A DNA stretch of 64,000 nt from Geobacter sp. UBA5735 (GTDB lineage Bacteria; Desulfobacterota; Desulfuromonadia; Geobacterales; Geobacteraceae), in NCBI GenBank assembly GCA_002419385.1, contig DIFZ01000052.1, forward strand, positions 133,586-197,585. Reading direction: 5' to 3'. Of this stretch, positions 34,459-44,261 are shown piece after piece. Below the pieces are notes generated by a model. That model did not search any database. It was not told where the DNA came from and worked only from the letters and a program-made list of their open reading frames with translations. Positions within the stretch are counted from its first letter, which is position 1, and each line of letters starts with the position of its first letter. Both the position numbers and the translations under genes were made by a program.

Positions 34459-36096
34459 ATGATCACTGTTTCAAACGTATCCCTCTCTTACGGCAAGAGA
34501 ATTCTCTTCAAAGACGTCACCATGAAGTTTACCCCGGGAAACTGTTACGGGCTGATCGGCGCCAACGGCGCCGGCAAGTCCACCTTCCTCAAGATACTGT
34601 CCGGCGAGGTCCAGCCGGACCGGGGAGAGATTTCAGTCGGGAACAGGGAAAGGATCGCCGTTTTGCGGCAGGACCAGTTCGCCTTCGACGAAGAGACGGT
34701 CTTCAACACCGTCTTCATGGGACATGGGAGGCTCTACCGGGTCATGGCGGAACGGGAGGAGATCTATTCCAAGGGAGATTTTTCCGAGGAGGACGGGATC
34801 CGCTCAGCGGAACTGGAAGCGGAATTTGCCGAAATGAACGGCTACGAAGCGGAATCCGAAGCCGCGGTGCTCCTGAACGGCCTCGGCATCCCCGAAGAAC
34901 TGCGCCACAAAAAGATGAAGGAACTGGAAAGCGGGGAAAAGGTGCGGGTGCTTCTCGCCCAGGCCCTGTTCGGCAATCCGGACGTGCTGCTGCTGGACGA
35001 GCCGACCAACCACCTGGACCTGAAATCCATCTCCTGGCTGGAGGATTTCCTGTTCCGCTTTCCCAACACGGTCATCGTGGTCTCCCACGACCGCCATTTC
35101 CTCAACCAGGTCTGCACCCACATAGCCGACATCGATTTCGGCCGGATCCAGGTGTATGTGGGCAACTACGATTTCTGGTACCAGGCGAGCCAGCTGAACC
35201 TGAAGCAGAAGCAGGACGAGAACAGGAAGATCACCGACAAGGCCAACGAACTGAAGGAATTCATCCAGAGGTTCAGTTCCAACGCCTCCAAGGCCAAACA
35301 GGCCACCTCGAGGAAAAAGCTCCTGGAAAAACTCACTGTCGAAGACATGCCGGTCTCGTCGCGCAAATACCCCTACGTCGTGTTCAAGCCGGAGCGGCCC
35401 TGCGGCGATGTCATCCTGGAGATCCGGGGCCTCTCCAAGGCTCTGGACGGGGTACAGGTCCTGAACGACCTGTCCCTCACCGTCTGCAAGGGGGACAAGA
35501 TCGCCTTTGTGGGCGGAAACAGCCTGGCCAGGACGACCCTGTTCCAGATCCTGGCCGGCGAACTGGAACCGGACAGCGGCTCGTTTCGCTGGGGAGTGAC
35601 CATTACGCCGGCATATTTCCCCAAGGACAACAACGATTTTTTCGCCAACGACCTGAGCCTGATCGAATGGCTCGGCCAGTTCTCCCCCCCCACCGAAGGA
35701 GAGTCATTCGCCCGGGGGTTCCTGGGAAGGATGCTCTTTTCGGGGGACGAAGCCATGAAGAAGACCAGTGTCCTTTCAGGAGGTGAACGGGTGCGCTGCA
35801 TGCTCTCCAGGATGATGCTCTCCGGCGCCAACGCCCTCATCCTCGACGAACCGACCAACCACCTGGACCTGGAATCCATCACGGCCCTGAACAACGGCCT
35901 CATCTCGTTCACGGAGGTAGTGCTCTTCTCTTCCCACGACCACGAGTTCGTTTCCACAGTGGCGAACCGGATCGTGGAAATCACCCCTGCCGGGATAATC
36001 GACCGGGTGATGGGCTTTGACGAATACCTGGAAAACGGGGATGTGGCCAGGCTGCGGGACGAGCTGTTCAACGGTCACGGGGAACTCTCCCTCTGA
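34459..36096 (+). CDS. ABC-F family ATPase, YbiT type
   Basis: Two ABC domains in one soluble chain without membrane segments, the ABC-F arrangement; members act on ribosomes as translation factors. NBD1 has GANGAGKST and LLLDEPTNHLDL, and the sequence RQDQFAFDEETV resembles YbiT. The interdomain linker contains the basic RFSSNASKAKQATSRKK typical of this subgroup. NBD2 keeps LSGGERVR and LILDEPTNHLDL, but its Walker A reads GGNSLARTT, so the usual GKS/T lysine is replaced by Arg. Site 2 may therefore be impaired. ATG 34459 follows GGGAG by 9 bases; the frame is open much further upstream through the RRM gene, which is irrelevant. Confidence 0.88.
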   Translation: MITVSNVSLSYGKRILFKDVTMKFTPGNCYGLIGANGAGKSTFLKILSGEVQPDRGEISVGNRERIAVLRQDQFAFDEETVFNTVFMGHGRLYRVMAEREEIYSKGDFSEEDGIRSAELEAEFAEMNGYEAESEAAVLLNGLGIPEELRHKKMKELESGEKVRVLLAQALFGNPDVLLLDEPTNHLDLKSISWLEDFLFRFPNTVIVVSHDRHFLNQVCTHIADIDFGRIQVYVGNYDFWYQASQLNLKQKQDENRKITDKANELKEFIQRFSSNASKAKQATSRKKLLEKLTVEDMPVSSRKYPYVVFKPERPCGDVILEIRGLSKALDGVQVLNDLSLTVCKGDKIAFVGGNSLARTTLFQILAGELEPDSGSFRWGVTITPAYFPKDNNDFFANDLSLIEWLGQFSPPTEGESFARGFLGRMLFSGDEAMKKTSVLSGGERVRCMLSRMMLSGANALILDEPTNHLDLESITALNNGLISFTEVVLFSSHDHEFVSTVANRIVEITPAGIIDRVMGFDEYLENGDVARLRDELFNGHGELSL

Positions 36097-36259
36097 CATG
36101 ATTCCCGCCTAAAAAACCATTGACAAGATGACGTGCCATGAAGATTATCAAAGGTGGCGGGGAAGTTCCGATCCGGCCCCATTGAGATTTTCCGGATGGG
36201 CACCAAGAGGATTCATCTTTTTCTCAGCCGGCATGCCGGCTGCAAGGACAGGAGTTGTC

Positions 36260-36832
36260 ATGACGATTTTCTTTGAACAATGGCAGGAAATGGAATGCAG
36301 CTGCGGAAAATGCTCCTGGAAGGGTACCGCCGGAACGACGACGCGCGGCAGAATGCATCGCGGGATCTACCTGGACCTGTATTGCCCCGAATGCACCGAG
36401 TTCATCGACCTGATCATCTTCCCTGCAGGGGAAAGCTGCGCCCACAGGAAAGAGGGGCTGACGGAAGAGGAGCTCCAGGCGGTGCAGGAAGCCGAGAAAG
36501 CGGAACGGGAGTATGCGGCGCAGTGCCTCACGTCGCCCGACCAGCTGCCGGAACTCGCGGAAACGGACCTGTTCCTGCACTGGGACCAGGTACAGGGAGA
36601 AACGCAGGTCCGCTCCGGAGACACCGTCATCTGGAGCGAGCCGGTCGCCTACGAGGCCTTCGAAAGATTCGAGCGGATAGCGCTCATCCTCAAGGAAAAA
36701 TACGGCGCCAAGGTGAAGGATCTGGCGCCGACCGACCGCAGCCTGCTCTTCCTCTACGGCGATTATTACCCGTCGATGTTCTATGTCCCCAAGGTGCGGA
36801 AAGAACTCTTCGGGTGCCCCATTGCAGCATGA
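36260..36832 (+). CDS. Hypothetical protein with N-terminal zinc-ribbon-like cysteines
   Basis: A 190-residue protein. Cysteines in ECSCGKCSW and YCPEC within the first 45 residues form a probable zinc ribbon. The rest is acidic, with a helical Glu/Ala-rich middle and WDQVQGETQVRSGDTVIWSEPVAYEAFERFERI. I do not recognise a family. ATG 36260 has AGGAG 7 bases upstream; the longer frame from 36128 has no ribosome site. It stands alone between the ABC-F gene and a small broken gene. Confidence 0.6.
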   Translation: MTIFFEQWQEMECSCGKCSWKGTAGTTTRGRMHRGIYLDLYCPECTEFIDLIIFPAGESCAHRKEGLTEEELQAVQEAEKAEREYAAQCLTSPDQLPELAETDLFLHWDQVQGETQVRSGDTVIWSEPVAYEAFERFERIALILKEKYGAKVKDLAPTDRSLLFLYGDYYPSMFYVPKVRKELFGCPIAA

Positions 36833-36873
36833 GGGCAGGAGTCCCGAACTACGTTTCCCGCTGAGAACCCGGA

Positions 36874-37055
36874 TCACGCAACGTTTTCCCCGAGGCGCCC
36901 GAGAATGCCCCTGAGGACGATTTTCCGGGCCTTGAGCGCCGCCCTCAGTTCCCGGTTGTCCTGGCTGCAGTTTCAGTCACCAGTTCGTTCAGGGTGGATT
37001 CCAGTACCTCGACAAGGGTCGTTCTTTCCTGTCCGGACAGTTCCAAGCGTGTCAT
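36874..37055 (-). pseudogene. Small frameshifted gene (LELSGQER-type protein)
   Basis: ATG 37055 follows a GAGGAGG site and starts MTRLELSGQERTTLVEVLES, resembling small helical proteins (LxLSxxExxxLxxxLExxLxxL) common in these bacteria. The frame hits TGA at 36947-36945, but the matching C-terminal part (DNRELRAALKARKIVLRG) continues in another frame to TGA at 36876-36874. One base appears to be missing near 36955-36965. This could be a decayed gene or a sequencing error. The remaining 36833-37232 region holds nothing else I can support. Confidence 0.6.
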
Positions 37056-37232
37056 GGCAGTTCCTCCTCTCCCAGGCTGCGTTTACGTCCGTCCTGCTCT
37101 TATTATACCGGCATCCGGAAGGATTGCACCGGCTGCAGGACATGCCCGGCGAACCGGCGCGTCTTCCGGCACAAACCCCTTGCCTGGCAAAGGAGCGCAT
37201 GCTATTTTATCGCCTGACCTCGGAGGGAATGC

Positions 37233-37985
37233 ATGAAGATAACGATTCTGGGCAGCGGGACCTCCACCGGCGTTCCGATGGTCGGGTGCGACTGCCGGGT
37301 CTGCACCTCGGCCGATCCCCGGGATAACAGGACCCGCGCCTCGATCCTGATCGAGACATCCGGCAGCTATATCCTGGTCGATACGGCGCCGGATCTCCGC
37401 CACCAGGCGCTCCGGGAAAAGATACCCCGCATCGATGCCGTCCTGTTCACTCATACCCATGCAGACCATGTCAACGGCATCGACGACCTCAGGGGGTTTT
37501 ACCTGACGAACCGGCGAACCGTACCCTGCTTCGGGTCCCCGGAAACCATCGAGGCGCTGTGCCGCAAGCATTCCTATATCTTCACCGGCGCGCAGAACGG
37601 CGCCTATGCTCCGCTCCTGGAACCCCACGCGGTTTCCGGGCACTTCGAGCTTCTCGGTCTCAGGATACTGCCTGTCCCGCTCACTCACGGCTATTCCCGC
37701 TCGACCGGCTATCGGATCGGCGGGACCGCCTACTTGACCGATTGCAGTTCAATTCCGGACACTTCGCTTGAGCTTCTGGAAAACCTGGATGTCCTGATCA
37801 TGGATGGGCTGCGCTACAAACCCCATCCGAGCCACTTCAACATCGAGGGAGCCCTGCATGCAGTATCGCACCTGAAACCGCGCCGGGCCATTCTTACCCA
37901 CCTGACCCACGAAGTCTCCTACAGCGAAGGGTCCCGCCTCCCCGAGGGGGCGGAATTTGCCTATGATGGCATGATTGTTGAATAG
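37233..37985 (+). CDS. MBL-fold metal-dependent hydrolase (PhnP-like)
   Basis: A 250-residue metallo-beta-lactamase-fold hydrolase. The N-terminal GSGTSTGVPMVGC with a Cys pair (CDCRVC) is typical of the PhnP-like phosphodiesterase group. The metal motif is HTHADH near 73-78, with further ligands in THG, TDCSS and LTHLTHEV. Likely a phosphodiesterase on a cyclic nucleotide or cyclic phosphate; the substrate is not predictable. GGAGGG lies 5 bases before ATG. The next gene follows after 42 bases. Confidence 0.85.
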   Translation: MKITILGSGTSTGVPMVGCDCRVCTSADPRDNRTRASILIETSGSYILVDTAPDLRHQALREKIPRIDAVLFTHTHADHVNGIDDLRGFYLTNRRTVPCFGSPETIEALCRKHSYIFTGAQNGAYAPLLEPHAVSGHFELLGLRILPVPLTHGYSRSTGYRIGGTAYLTDCSSIPDTSLELLENLDVLIMDGLRYKPHPSHFNIEGALHAVSHLKPRRAILTHLTHEVSYSEGSRLPEGAEFAYDGMIVE

Positions 37986-38027
37986 AGCTGGAAGCTGATT
38001 GGCGGAGAAAAGACAGGGATCGGAACA

Positions 38028-39872
38028 ATGCGTAAAGATATTCGCCTGCACGGGGTGACCGAAGGAAAAATCGAATACTACGTATTCATGGCCGGAGCCG
38101 ATGCCTGCGAGCGCTTTTCCTACAGCTACGGCGATGGCGGGCGCGATGAAGTGCGCTTCTTCTCGCCGGGAAACGAATTCATCATCTCCGACGAAGGCAT
38201 CAGACACCGGGGAAACGGCGGATCCTTCTGCGAGTATATGTTCGGCATCGACCAGCCCCTGGCCGACATGGTAAAAGGGGACATACGGAACCGGCTTGCC
38301 ATGTACGGCGCCGATTACGGCAGAGAAACCGCACGGCTTCAGTTCACCGACCGCACTGACGGGACACTGGGCTACGACCGGATCTTTTTCGAAGGCAACG
38401 CCGTCTGCAACTATTTTTTCTTTGCCAGCTCCTCCCTCATCAGCGGTTCGCTGCGAAAACAGCAGAAAGAACTGGTGAGAATCCTGGGCAAGGCGGTCAA
38501 GCGTTCCACCGCAGTGGGAAAAGAAGACGACAACGGCATTATCGACCTCTTCACCTCCACGCTCGAAGACCCCAAAGCCCAGCTTTTCCTGTTCAAGCTC
38601 ATCAACCGGAGCCACCAGCACTACCGGAACCTCTTCAGGGAACTCTATTACGCCAACAAGAAGATCACGGACGAAGATTTCCAGCGGCTGACCAGGCTCG
38701 CGCAGGATCTGAGCATCGACAGTTACCAGCAGGAGCGCATCCGGGTCGATGTCATGTACAAGCACCGGAAAAACAGGCCCATTGTTGACGAATACCGCAA
38801 CATCCTGGTTGCGTGCAGCGCCAAGGGCAGCATCAACAAAATGGAAAACGCCCGCCTGACCCGTTTGAAGACTCTGGCCGTGAGAACCAAGATACCTGAC
38901 GCGCTCTTCTACCACCTTGACGAAAAGCTCCTGAAGGACAGCTGGGGCGAAGATCAGGAGGAGCACTCATACCTGGCCGAGGTCCGGCAGATCCTCGAGG
39001 GGCTTTTCCTGAGCGGTAGCCATATCGACAGCCAGGTCAACAGGGAAGACCTGCAGAAACTCCTCAGGGCCAAGCGCAGGGCAACCGAAAGCCGCGACCA
39101 CCTGTTCGAAGAGATACTGCTGGACACCGGCAGGAGCTGTGACGAGAGGATCCGCGACGGTGCCGACATGGTGATCCTGGAGGAATTTTCCTCCATCATC
39201 ACCTATTTCGACCGTTACGATGCCACTTCATCGGCCATCAGCAAGATCGCGTTCATGGAGAACGTCCGCATTTCGGAGGACATGCTGCGCAGTTTTCTCG
39301 GCGCCAAGCGGGAGTTTGACGCACTCCAGGAGGGCTTTTTCGAAGAACTGTTCATCACGGACCTTTTTTCCGACCGCTACCTGGGCAAATACGGCAGGAG
39401 CAAGATCGCCATCCTCATGAAAGGACTGGCCCTGATCGAGGAAAACCGCATGACGATGGGCGCCCTGCTGGAGCAGCTCCAGGCAGTCGACGGGGAAGAG
39501 AGCCTCTTCAATCTGCTGCGCAGCCATGTGCGGGAGCGAATCAGGAACTTCTACTCCCGTTACACGACAAGGGCGCACCAGGAAGAGCTGAAGCAGGAAG
39601 TGACCGAGGAACTGCGTGCCGGGCGCCTTTTGACAGGAGAGATCCCCGACCGCATTTTCCGTGAAGTAATCCACACCATCAAGAAGGAAGCCATGTACCT
39701 CCACACCCTTCTCCCGGCAATCATCGAGGAGAAAAATTTCTCCCTGCGGGAAGACTTCATGGACAACTCCGGGCTCGACCGTTTCTACGTTGAGGAGCTG
39801 GAACGGGAGTACTGCCACCTGAACCGCATCAGCGAAGATGTTCTCACCCCTGCACGAAAAATCCGCACCTGA
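38028..39872 (+). CDS. Conserved hypothetical protein (possibly TIGR04442 family)
   Basis: A 614-residue soluble protein with no signal peptide or membrane segment. The first 150 residues look like an alpha/beta or beta-rich domain (GKIEYYVFMAGADACERFSY). The rest is almost wholly helical and charged, with possible coiled coils near 330-380 and 500-540. I recall similar proteins in Geobacter genomes under the name TIGR04442, but cannot verify this. No catalytic motif is evident. The ribosome site is weak. A sigma-70-like promoter for the following regulator lies just downstream. Confidence 0.6.
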   Translation: MRKDIRLHGVTEGKIEYYVFMAGADACERFSYSYGDGGRDEVRFFSPGNEFIISDEGIRHRGNGGSFCEYMFGIDQPLADMVKGDIRNRLAMYGADYGRETARLQFTDRTDGTLGYDRIFFEGNAVCNYFFFASSSLISGSLRKQQKELVRILGKAVKRSTAVGKEDDNGIIDLFTSTLEDPKAQLFLFKLINRSHQHYRNLFRELYYANKKITDEDFQRLTRLAQDLSIDSYQQERIRVDVMYKHRKNRPIVDEYRNILVACSAKGSINKMENARLTRLKTLAVRTKIPDALFYHLDEKLLKDSWGEDQEEHSYLAEVRQILEGLFLSGSHIDSQVNREDLQKLLRAKRRATESRDHLFEEILLDTGRSCDERIRDGADMVILEEFSSIITYFDRYDATSSAISKIAFMENVRISEDMLRSFLGAKREFDALQEGFFEELFITDLFSDRYLGKYGRSKIAILMKGLALIEENRMTMGALLEQLQAVDGEESLFNLLRSHVRERIRNFYSRYTTRAHQEELKQEVTEELRAGRLLTGEIPDRIFREVIHTIKKEAMYLHTLLPAIIEEKNFSLREDFMDNSGLDRFYVEELEREYCHLNRISEDVLTPARKIRT

Positions 39873-39913
39873 TCCCTGCTCCTGCCGACCCGGCATATCC
39901 CCCCAGCAATGCC

Positions 39914-39943
39914 TTGACTTCGTGTACCCTTTTTATCTATGAT
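39914..39943 (+). promoter_or_regulatory. Sigma-70-like promoter of the GAF/AAA+ regulator gene
   Basis: TTGACT (39914-39919) and TATGAT (39938-39943) with an 18-base spacer, about 85 bases before the ATG at 40027. Confidence 0.6.
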
Positions 39944-40026
39944 ACTTGTGAAGTGTAGATATTCTACTCACTCGGCGCGGGGCACCACGCAGCACGGCGA
40001 CGGTCCCGCCGACCGCAAGGGGAGCC

Positions 40027-42837
40027 ATGGAAGACATCACCGAGCAACTCCAGCGACTGCAGGACAAGATCAGCAGATACGGCAAGGAAAGCCTGGAAGA
40101 AATACTGTTCAGCGCTCTGGAAGGAATCAGGCTCGTCTCCGGCAAGGAGCTGATCAGGATCTACCTGGAAGACCTGACCGGGGGGGTACTCTCGTGCGTG
40201 CATGCATCGGGACCCCACGCCCAGGCACTCAAGGACTTGTCTTTTCCCATAGTATCACATCATGCACTCGTTTCATCGGTATTCGCCAACCAGACATCGG
40301 CGGAACTGAACGACGCCCGCAAAAGGAGCCTGCCGCTTGACGTGAAAATCACGGAATCCTGCTCCATCGCCGCGACACACCTGCTGCCCATCGTCAACCA
40401 GGGAAGGTCCATCGGCGTCATCTGCGTCGACAACCAGTCCCCGGGAGAAGTCCTGGCGGAAACGGCGAAAGACCAGCTGGCGCAATTCGCCGACAACCTT
40501 GCCCCCTTCCTGGACCAGGCGCGCAAATACCATCAGCAGATCATGCTGACCCGGCGGGTGGAAGAATACAAGAAGCGGGAAGCAGCCGCTTTCATGGTGA
40601 AATCGGCAGTCCGGCTTATAGACCGGCTCTCCCTGGCGTCAGTACTGGTGCCGACCATCGGCATCCATGGAAAAACAAGAATGGAAGTGCTGGCCAGTTA
40701 TTCGGCAGACCCCCGGCTGAAGGCGCTCTATGACGATCTGGGCTTCATACGGCTCGGCAGGGGCCGGTCCCTGGTAGCCGAATTCGTGGGAGACGACGGC
40801 TGCATCGCCGACGACCAGCTGCTCAAGCCGGTCTTCATCCCCGATCTCACCCAGCAGACCCTTCAGAAACGGGCACTCACCGAAAAGATGTCGCTCCGCT
40901 CCCTCTACATGGTCCCCCGCTACGAGCCGGAAACCCGCAAGATCATCTGCCTGGTCAACTACTACACCCGGGAGAACTACCGGTTCTCCAACTTCGAAAC
41001 GGGTCTCCTGCAGACTCATGCGGAAATGGTGGAACGGGTCATCAGGGAAATCGGTGACGAGCACCTGGAGATCCGGGTCCTGGCGGAAATCACCGATCTG
41101 CTCCAGGAACACAACGAAAAGATCCAGGCTTTTCTGGACAAGGTGCTGTCGAAAGCGACCAAGCTGATCGGCGCCGACACGGGCAGCATCGCCATCCGTC
41201 AGGAACGGGACGGGGACGAGTGGCTGGTGGTGGAAGACGACTTCGGCGGCATAGTGGGAGCAAAGAACAAGGAGTGGCTGAAAAAGAAGATCCCCGCCTT
41301 AAGAATCGGCGGCCCCGATCTTCCCCCTGAGGAACGGAGCCTCACCGGCTACGTGGCATGGGCCAAACAACCTAAAATCATTGCAAACGTGGACGAGGAA
41401 AGTCACGGGGACGGCTTCCATTATTCCACCAGCGAACTTATAAAGAGCGAAATCGCGGTGCCGATACTCTGCGATGATGCGGTGCTGGGCGTGATCTGCC
41501 TTAACTCCCTGAAACAGGGCTATTTCACCGAGGAGCACAAGCGCATCCTCCAGATCATCGAAAGCCTGACCTCCCGCCACATCTCTGACATCCAGCAGAT
41601 AGAAACTCTGCAGAGCCAGGTGGCACGCCTGACGAACGACGTGGCCTACAAGGATCCGCTGGTCTCGTCCTATCGCCTCGGCAACATAATCGGCAACAGC
41701 CGCAAGGCCCAGGAGGTCGTGGACTTCATCAACACCGTGTCCATCCCCCTGTTCAACCGCATCGTGTTCTGGAGCGCAAACGTCGTGCAGGAAGCGACCA
41801 TCGGCCTTCCCTCCATACTGGTGCTGGGGCAGACCGGTTCGGGAAAGGAGTTCTTCTTCAACAACCTCTACAACAAGCTGAGCCAGATGTACCGGGAAGA
41901 GATAAATCCGTCCGGCGAACTGCCGATCAAAAAGACGAACATAGCCGCCTACAGCGGCGAACTGACCTATTCGGAACTGTTCGGGCACAAGAAAGGAGCG
42001 TTCACCGGGGCCTACAGCGACCGGAAAGGCATCCTCGAAGAGGCGCACGGCGGGATCGTATTCCTTGACGAAATCGGTGATGCCGACCCCAAGACCCAGG
42101 TGCAGTTGCTGCGTTTCCTGGACAATGGCGGTTTCATACGCCTGGGCGAAGGCCAGGAGCGATTCAGCCGGGTGCTCCTTGTTGCGGCGACGAACAAGAA
42201 TCTCCAGGAAGAAATCAAGGCGGGCCGTTTCCGCGAAGACCTCTACCACCGTCTCTCGGAACTCTCCGTCAGGCTGCCGCCCCTGAGCGAGCGGCAGGAA
42301 GACATCACCGACCTGGCGACCCACTTCCTCGGCAAGCTCTACCGCACCTACCGCGGCAAGAACGACTCCCAGGACGACCCGCCGACCCTGACCGAAGGCG
42401 CGAAAGGCGCACTGGTCAACCACCACTATGAAGGCAACATCCGCGAACTGCGCAGCATCCTGGTTCGCGCCCTTTTCTTCCATTCAGGGAAATCCATAAC
42501 AGCGGACGATATCCGCCGCGCCATCCGGGACGGCAGCGGCGAACAGCAGCAGAGTTCGCAGCACCAGCTCCAGGACCGGCTCGCCGCGGACATCCTCAAG
42601 GAAATCGAGTCGGGAAAAAATTTCTGGGAGGCGGTCTACGAACCCTATACGAAAAGCAACATATCGCGCGACGTCGTGGAGCTGGTTATCGAGAAATCGC
42701 GCCTGTCAGCCGGCCGGACCATGCCACAGATCGCCCGCTACCTGAAGGCGGTGTCGGGGGACATCCGCGAAGACGTGGAAGAGCGGAAAAGGTTCTTCAA
42801 GTTCAAGAATTTCCTCTACAAGACCATCAGGGTGTGA
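40027..42837 (+). CDS. GAF-domain sigma-54-type AAA+ regulator with atypical C-terminus
   Basis: Residues 1 to about 530 hold three GAF-like sensor segments (about 20-170, 185-330, 350-510). The AAA+ domain spans about 555-820, with GQTGSGKE (Walker A), the sigma-54-contact loop GAFTGA near 658, and GGIVFLDEIGD (Walker B). The expected Fis-type helix-turn-helix is not seen; instead the C-terminus reads FWEAVYEPYTKSNISRDVVELVIEKS and ends near a basic KFKNFLYK. I have seen this kind of tail in other deltaproteobacterial AAA+ regulators. It should activate sigma-54 transcription or use AAA+ activity in another way. A GGGGAG site precedes the ATG. It overlaps the convergent GGDEF gene by 22 bases. 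Confidence 0.82.
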   Translation: MEDITEQLQRLQDKISRYGKESLEEILFSALEGIRLVSGKELIRIYLEDLTGGVLSCVHASGPHAQALKDLSFPIVSHHALVSSVFANQTSAELNDARKRSLPLDVKITESCSIAATHLLPIVNQGRSIGVICVDNQSPGEVLAETAKDQLAQFADNLAPFLDQARKYHQQIMLTRRVEEYKKREAAAFMVKSAVRLIDRLSLASVLVPTIGIHGKTRMEVLASYSADPRLKALYDDLGFIRLGRGRSLVAEFVGDDGCIADDQLLKPVFIPDLTQQTLQKRALTEKMSLRSLYMVPRYEPETRKIICLVNYYTRENYRFSNFETGLLQTHAEMVERVIREIGDEHLEIRVLAEITDLLQEHNEKIQAFLDKVLSKATKLIGADTGSIAIRQERDGDEWLVVEDDFGGIVGAKNKEWLKKKIPALRIGGPDLPPEERSLTGYVAWAKQPKIIANVDEESHGDGFHYSTSELIKSEIAVPILCDDAVLGVICLNSLKQGYFTEEHKRILQIIESLTSRHISDIQQIETLQSQVARLTNDVAYKDPLVSSYRLGNIIGNSRKAQEVVDFINTVSIPLFNRIVFWSANVVQEATIGLPSILVLGQTGSGKEFFFNNLYNKLSQMYREEINPSGELPIKKTNIAAYSGELTYSELFGHKKGAFTGAYSDRKGILEEAHGGIVFLDEIGDADPKTQVQLLRFLDNGGFIRLGEGQERFSRVLLVAATNKNLQEEIKAGRFREDLYHRLSELSVRLPPLSERQEDITDLATHFLGKLYRTYRGKNDSQDDPPTLTEGAKGALVNHHYEGNIRELRSILVRALFFHSGKSITADDIRRAIRDGSGEQQQSSQHQLQDRLAADILKEIESGKNFWEAVYEPYTKSNISRDVVELVIEKSRLSAGRTMPQIARYLKAVSGDIREDVEERKRFFKFKNFLYKTIRV

Positions 42838-44147
42838 TCCCCGCCAGTCCCGACATCCGGAAGCTTCCCGGCGTTTCGTGCCCGACTGAAATCGACGATG
42901 CGGAAATCCTGGCTGCGGGATTGATCCGTCCCTGATCCCGTACCATGCACAAGATCGGGAAGGCAACACCAGGCAATGCGGTCCTTGCCCGCCGTCTTGG
43001 CGTTGTAGAGGGCCGCATCGGCTGCCGCCAGCAGATCCTCGAACCTGCCGGAAAGGTGCGGTTGACAACAGGCGATCCCCATGCTTGCGGTTACGTGGCC
43101 CACGGAAGAACCCTGATGGGGTATCTGCAGTCCGCGAACCGCCAGGAGCATCCTGCGGCCAACGCGGATGGCACCTTCCCGCTCGGTTTCCGGAAGCAGG
43201 ACGCAGAATTCCTCGCCGCCGAACCGCGTCACCATGTCGGAGGGGCGCTTGACCGAAGCCTTCAACGCCGACGCCACCAGACGCAGGCAGGCATCCCCGG
43301 CAAGATGACCGTAGGTATCGTTATAGGCTTTGAACCAGTCGATGTCTATCATGATCACCGAGAGGGAGCGGCTTGACCGGGTCTGCTGCTTCCATTCCCG
43401 CACGAGGGACATTTCAAGGAAACGGCGGTTGGCAATGTTGGTCAGGGGGTCCAGAAAAGACAGCTGATGAAGGCGTTCATTGGACGCCAGCAGCTCCCGC
43501 TGCTGACCGGAAATGTACTCCGCATCCCTGAAGTTCCGCAGAAGCATCACGAAGTTGATTCTGGAAATGATGTAGGCGAAAAGTGTGGCTGCCAGTATGC
43601 TGGCCAATTCCTGCTCGAGACTGTTCCGGTCGGCGCCGCGGTAGAGTGCTGAACAGGCAAAGACGACCGGAGCGAGGACGAAAAGGAGCATTCCCTGCAC
43701 CGATTCCAGATAGATGACCGCTGCAATCGACAGCACCGCAATCATGTAGGGACCGCTGCCTGACGTTCCCGATGCCAGCATGCCCGATGAAAACGCGGCC
43801 CAGAACAGGGAAAAATATGCGAACGTTTTTTCCCAGGGCCGGTTGCCGGGGGCAGCGGGTAGCCGGGAGTCGCGGGTGACATAGAGGAACAGGGTCAGAA
43901 AGCCTGCCGTGACGATTTGTGCCAGGATGGAAGCAAGAAATACGCTTCGATCCGCGACACGGCTTTCCTTCATGAAAAACAACACCTGTACAACGAGGAC
44001 AAGACAGGCAGCGATCACCAGCGGAGCGAGTACCCTCTGGCGGCGCAGGTTGTTGAAGGTAACGGTATCTCTGAAAGCGGAGGCTTCTCGTTTCGTCGGT
44101 CCCGGAAACAGGTGTTCCCTTAAGGTATAAAGTGACAGGCCATCCAT
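42816..44147 (-). CDS. Membrane-bound diguanylate cyclase (GGDEF)
   Basis: Synthesises cyclic-di-GMP. Six or so hydrophobic segments (about residues 35-200) are followed by a short coiled coil and a GGDEF domain with LDPLTNIANRR and the active-site GGEEF. RPSD lies five residues before GGEEF and is an intact inhibitory I-site, so product feedback is likely. The frame is open to TTG 44201, but the first plausible start is ATG 44147 (MDGLSLYTL); neither has a strong ribosome site. The C-terminal tail of about 45 residues after the domain is not conserved. It may counteract the HD-GYP protein 10 kb away. Confidence 0.88.
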   Translation of the reverse strand: MDGLSLYTLREHLFPGPTKREASAFRDTVTFNNLRRQRVLAPLVIAACLVLVVQVLFFMKESRVADRSVFLASILAQIVTAGFLTLFLYVTRDSRLPAAPGNRPWEKTFAYFSLFWAAFSSGMLASGTSGSGPYMIAVLSIAAVIYLESVQGMLLFVLAPVVFACSALYRGADRNSLEQELASILAATLFAYIISRINFVMLLRNFRDAEYISGQQRELLASNERLHQLSFLDPLTNIANRRFLEMSLVREWKQQTRSSRSLSVIMIDIDWFKAYNDTYGHLAGDACLRLVASALKASVKRPSDMVTRFGGEEFCVLLPETEREGAIRVGRRMLLAVRGLQIPHQGSSVGHVTASMGIACCQPHLSGRFEDLLAAADAALYNAKTAGKDRIAWCCLPDLVHGTGSGTDQSRSQDFRIVDFSRARNAGKLPDVGTGGDHTLMVL

Positions 44148-44261
44148 TGTTTTAATAAAGTTATTTTTAACTATCCTTATTTTATTTGAAATTTTTGTCA
44201 ATCAGTGTTCACAGAATACCACCAAACTGCAAAAGGGCAAGCACTTTTGCAGACTGTTTTT

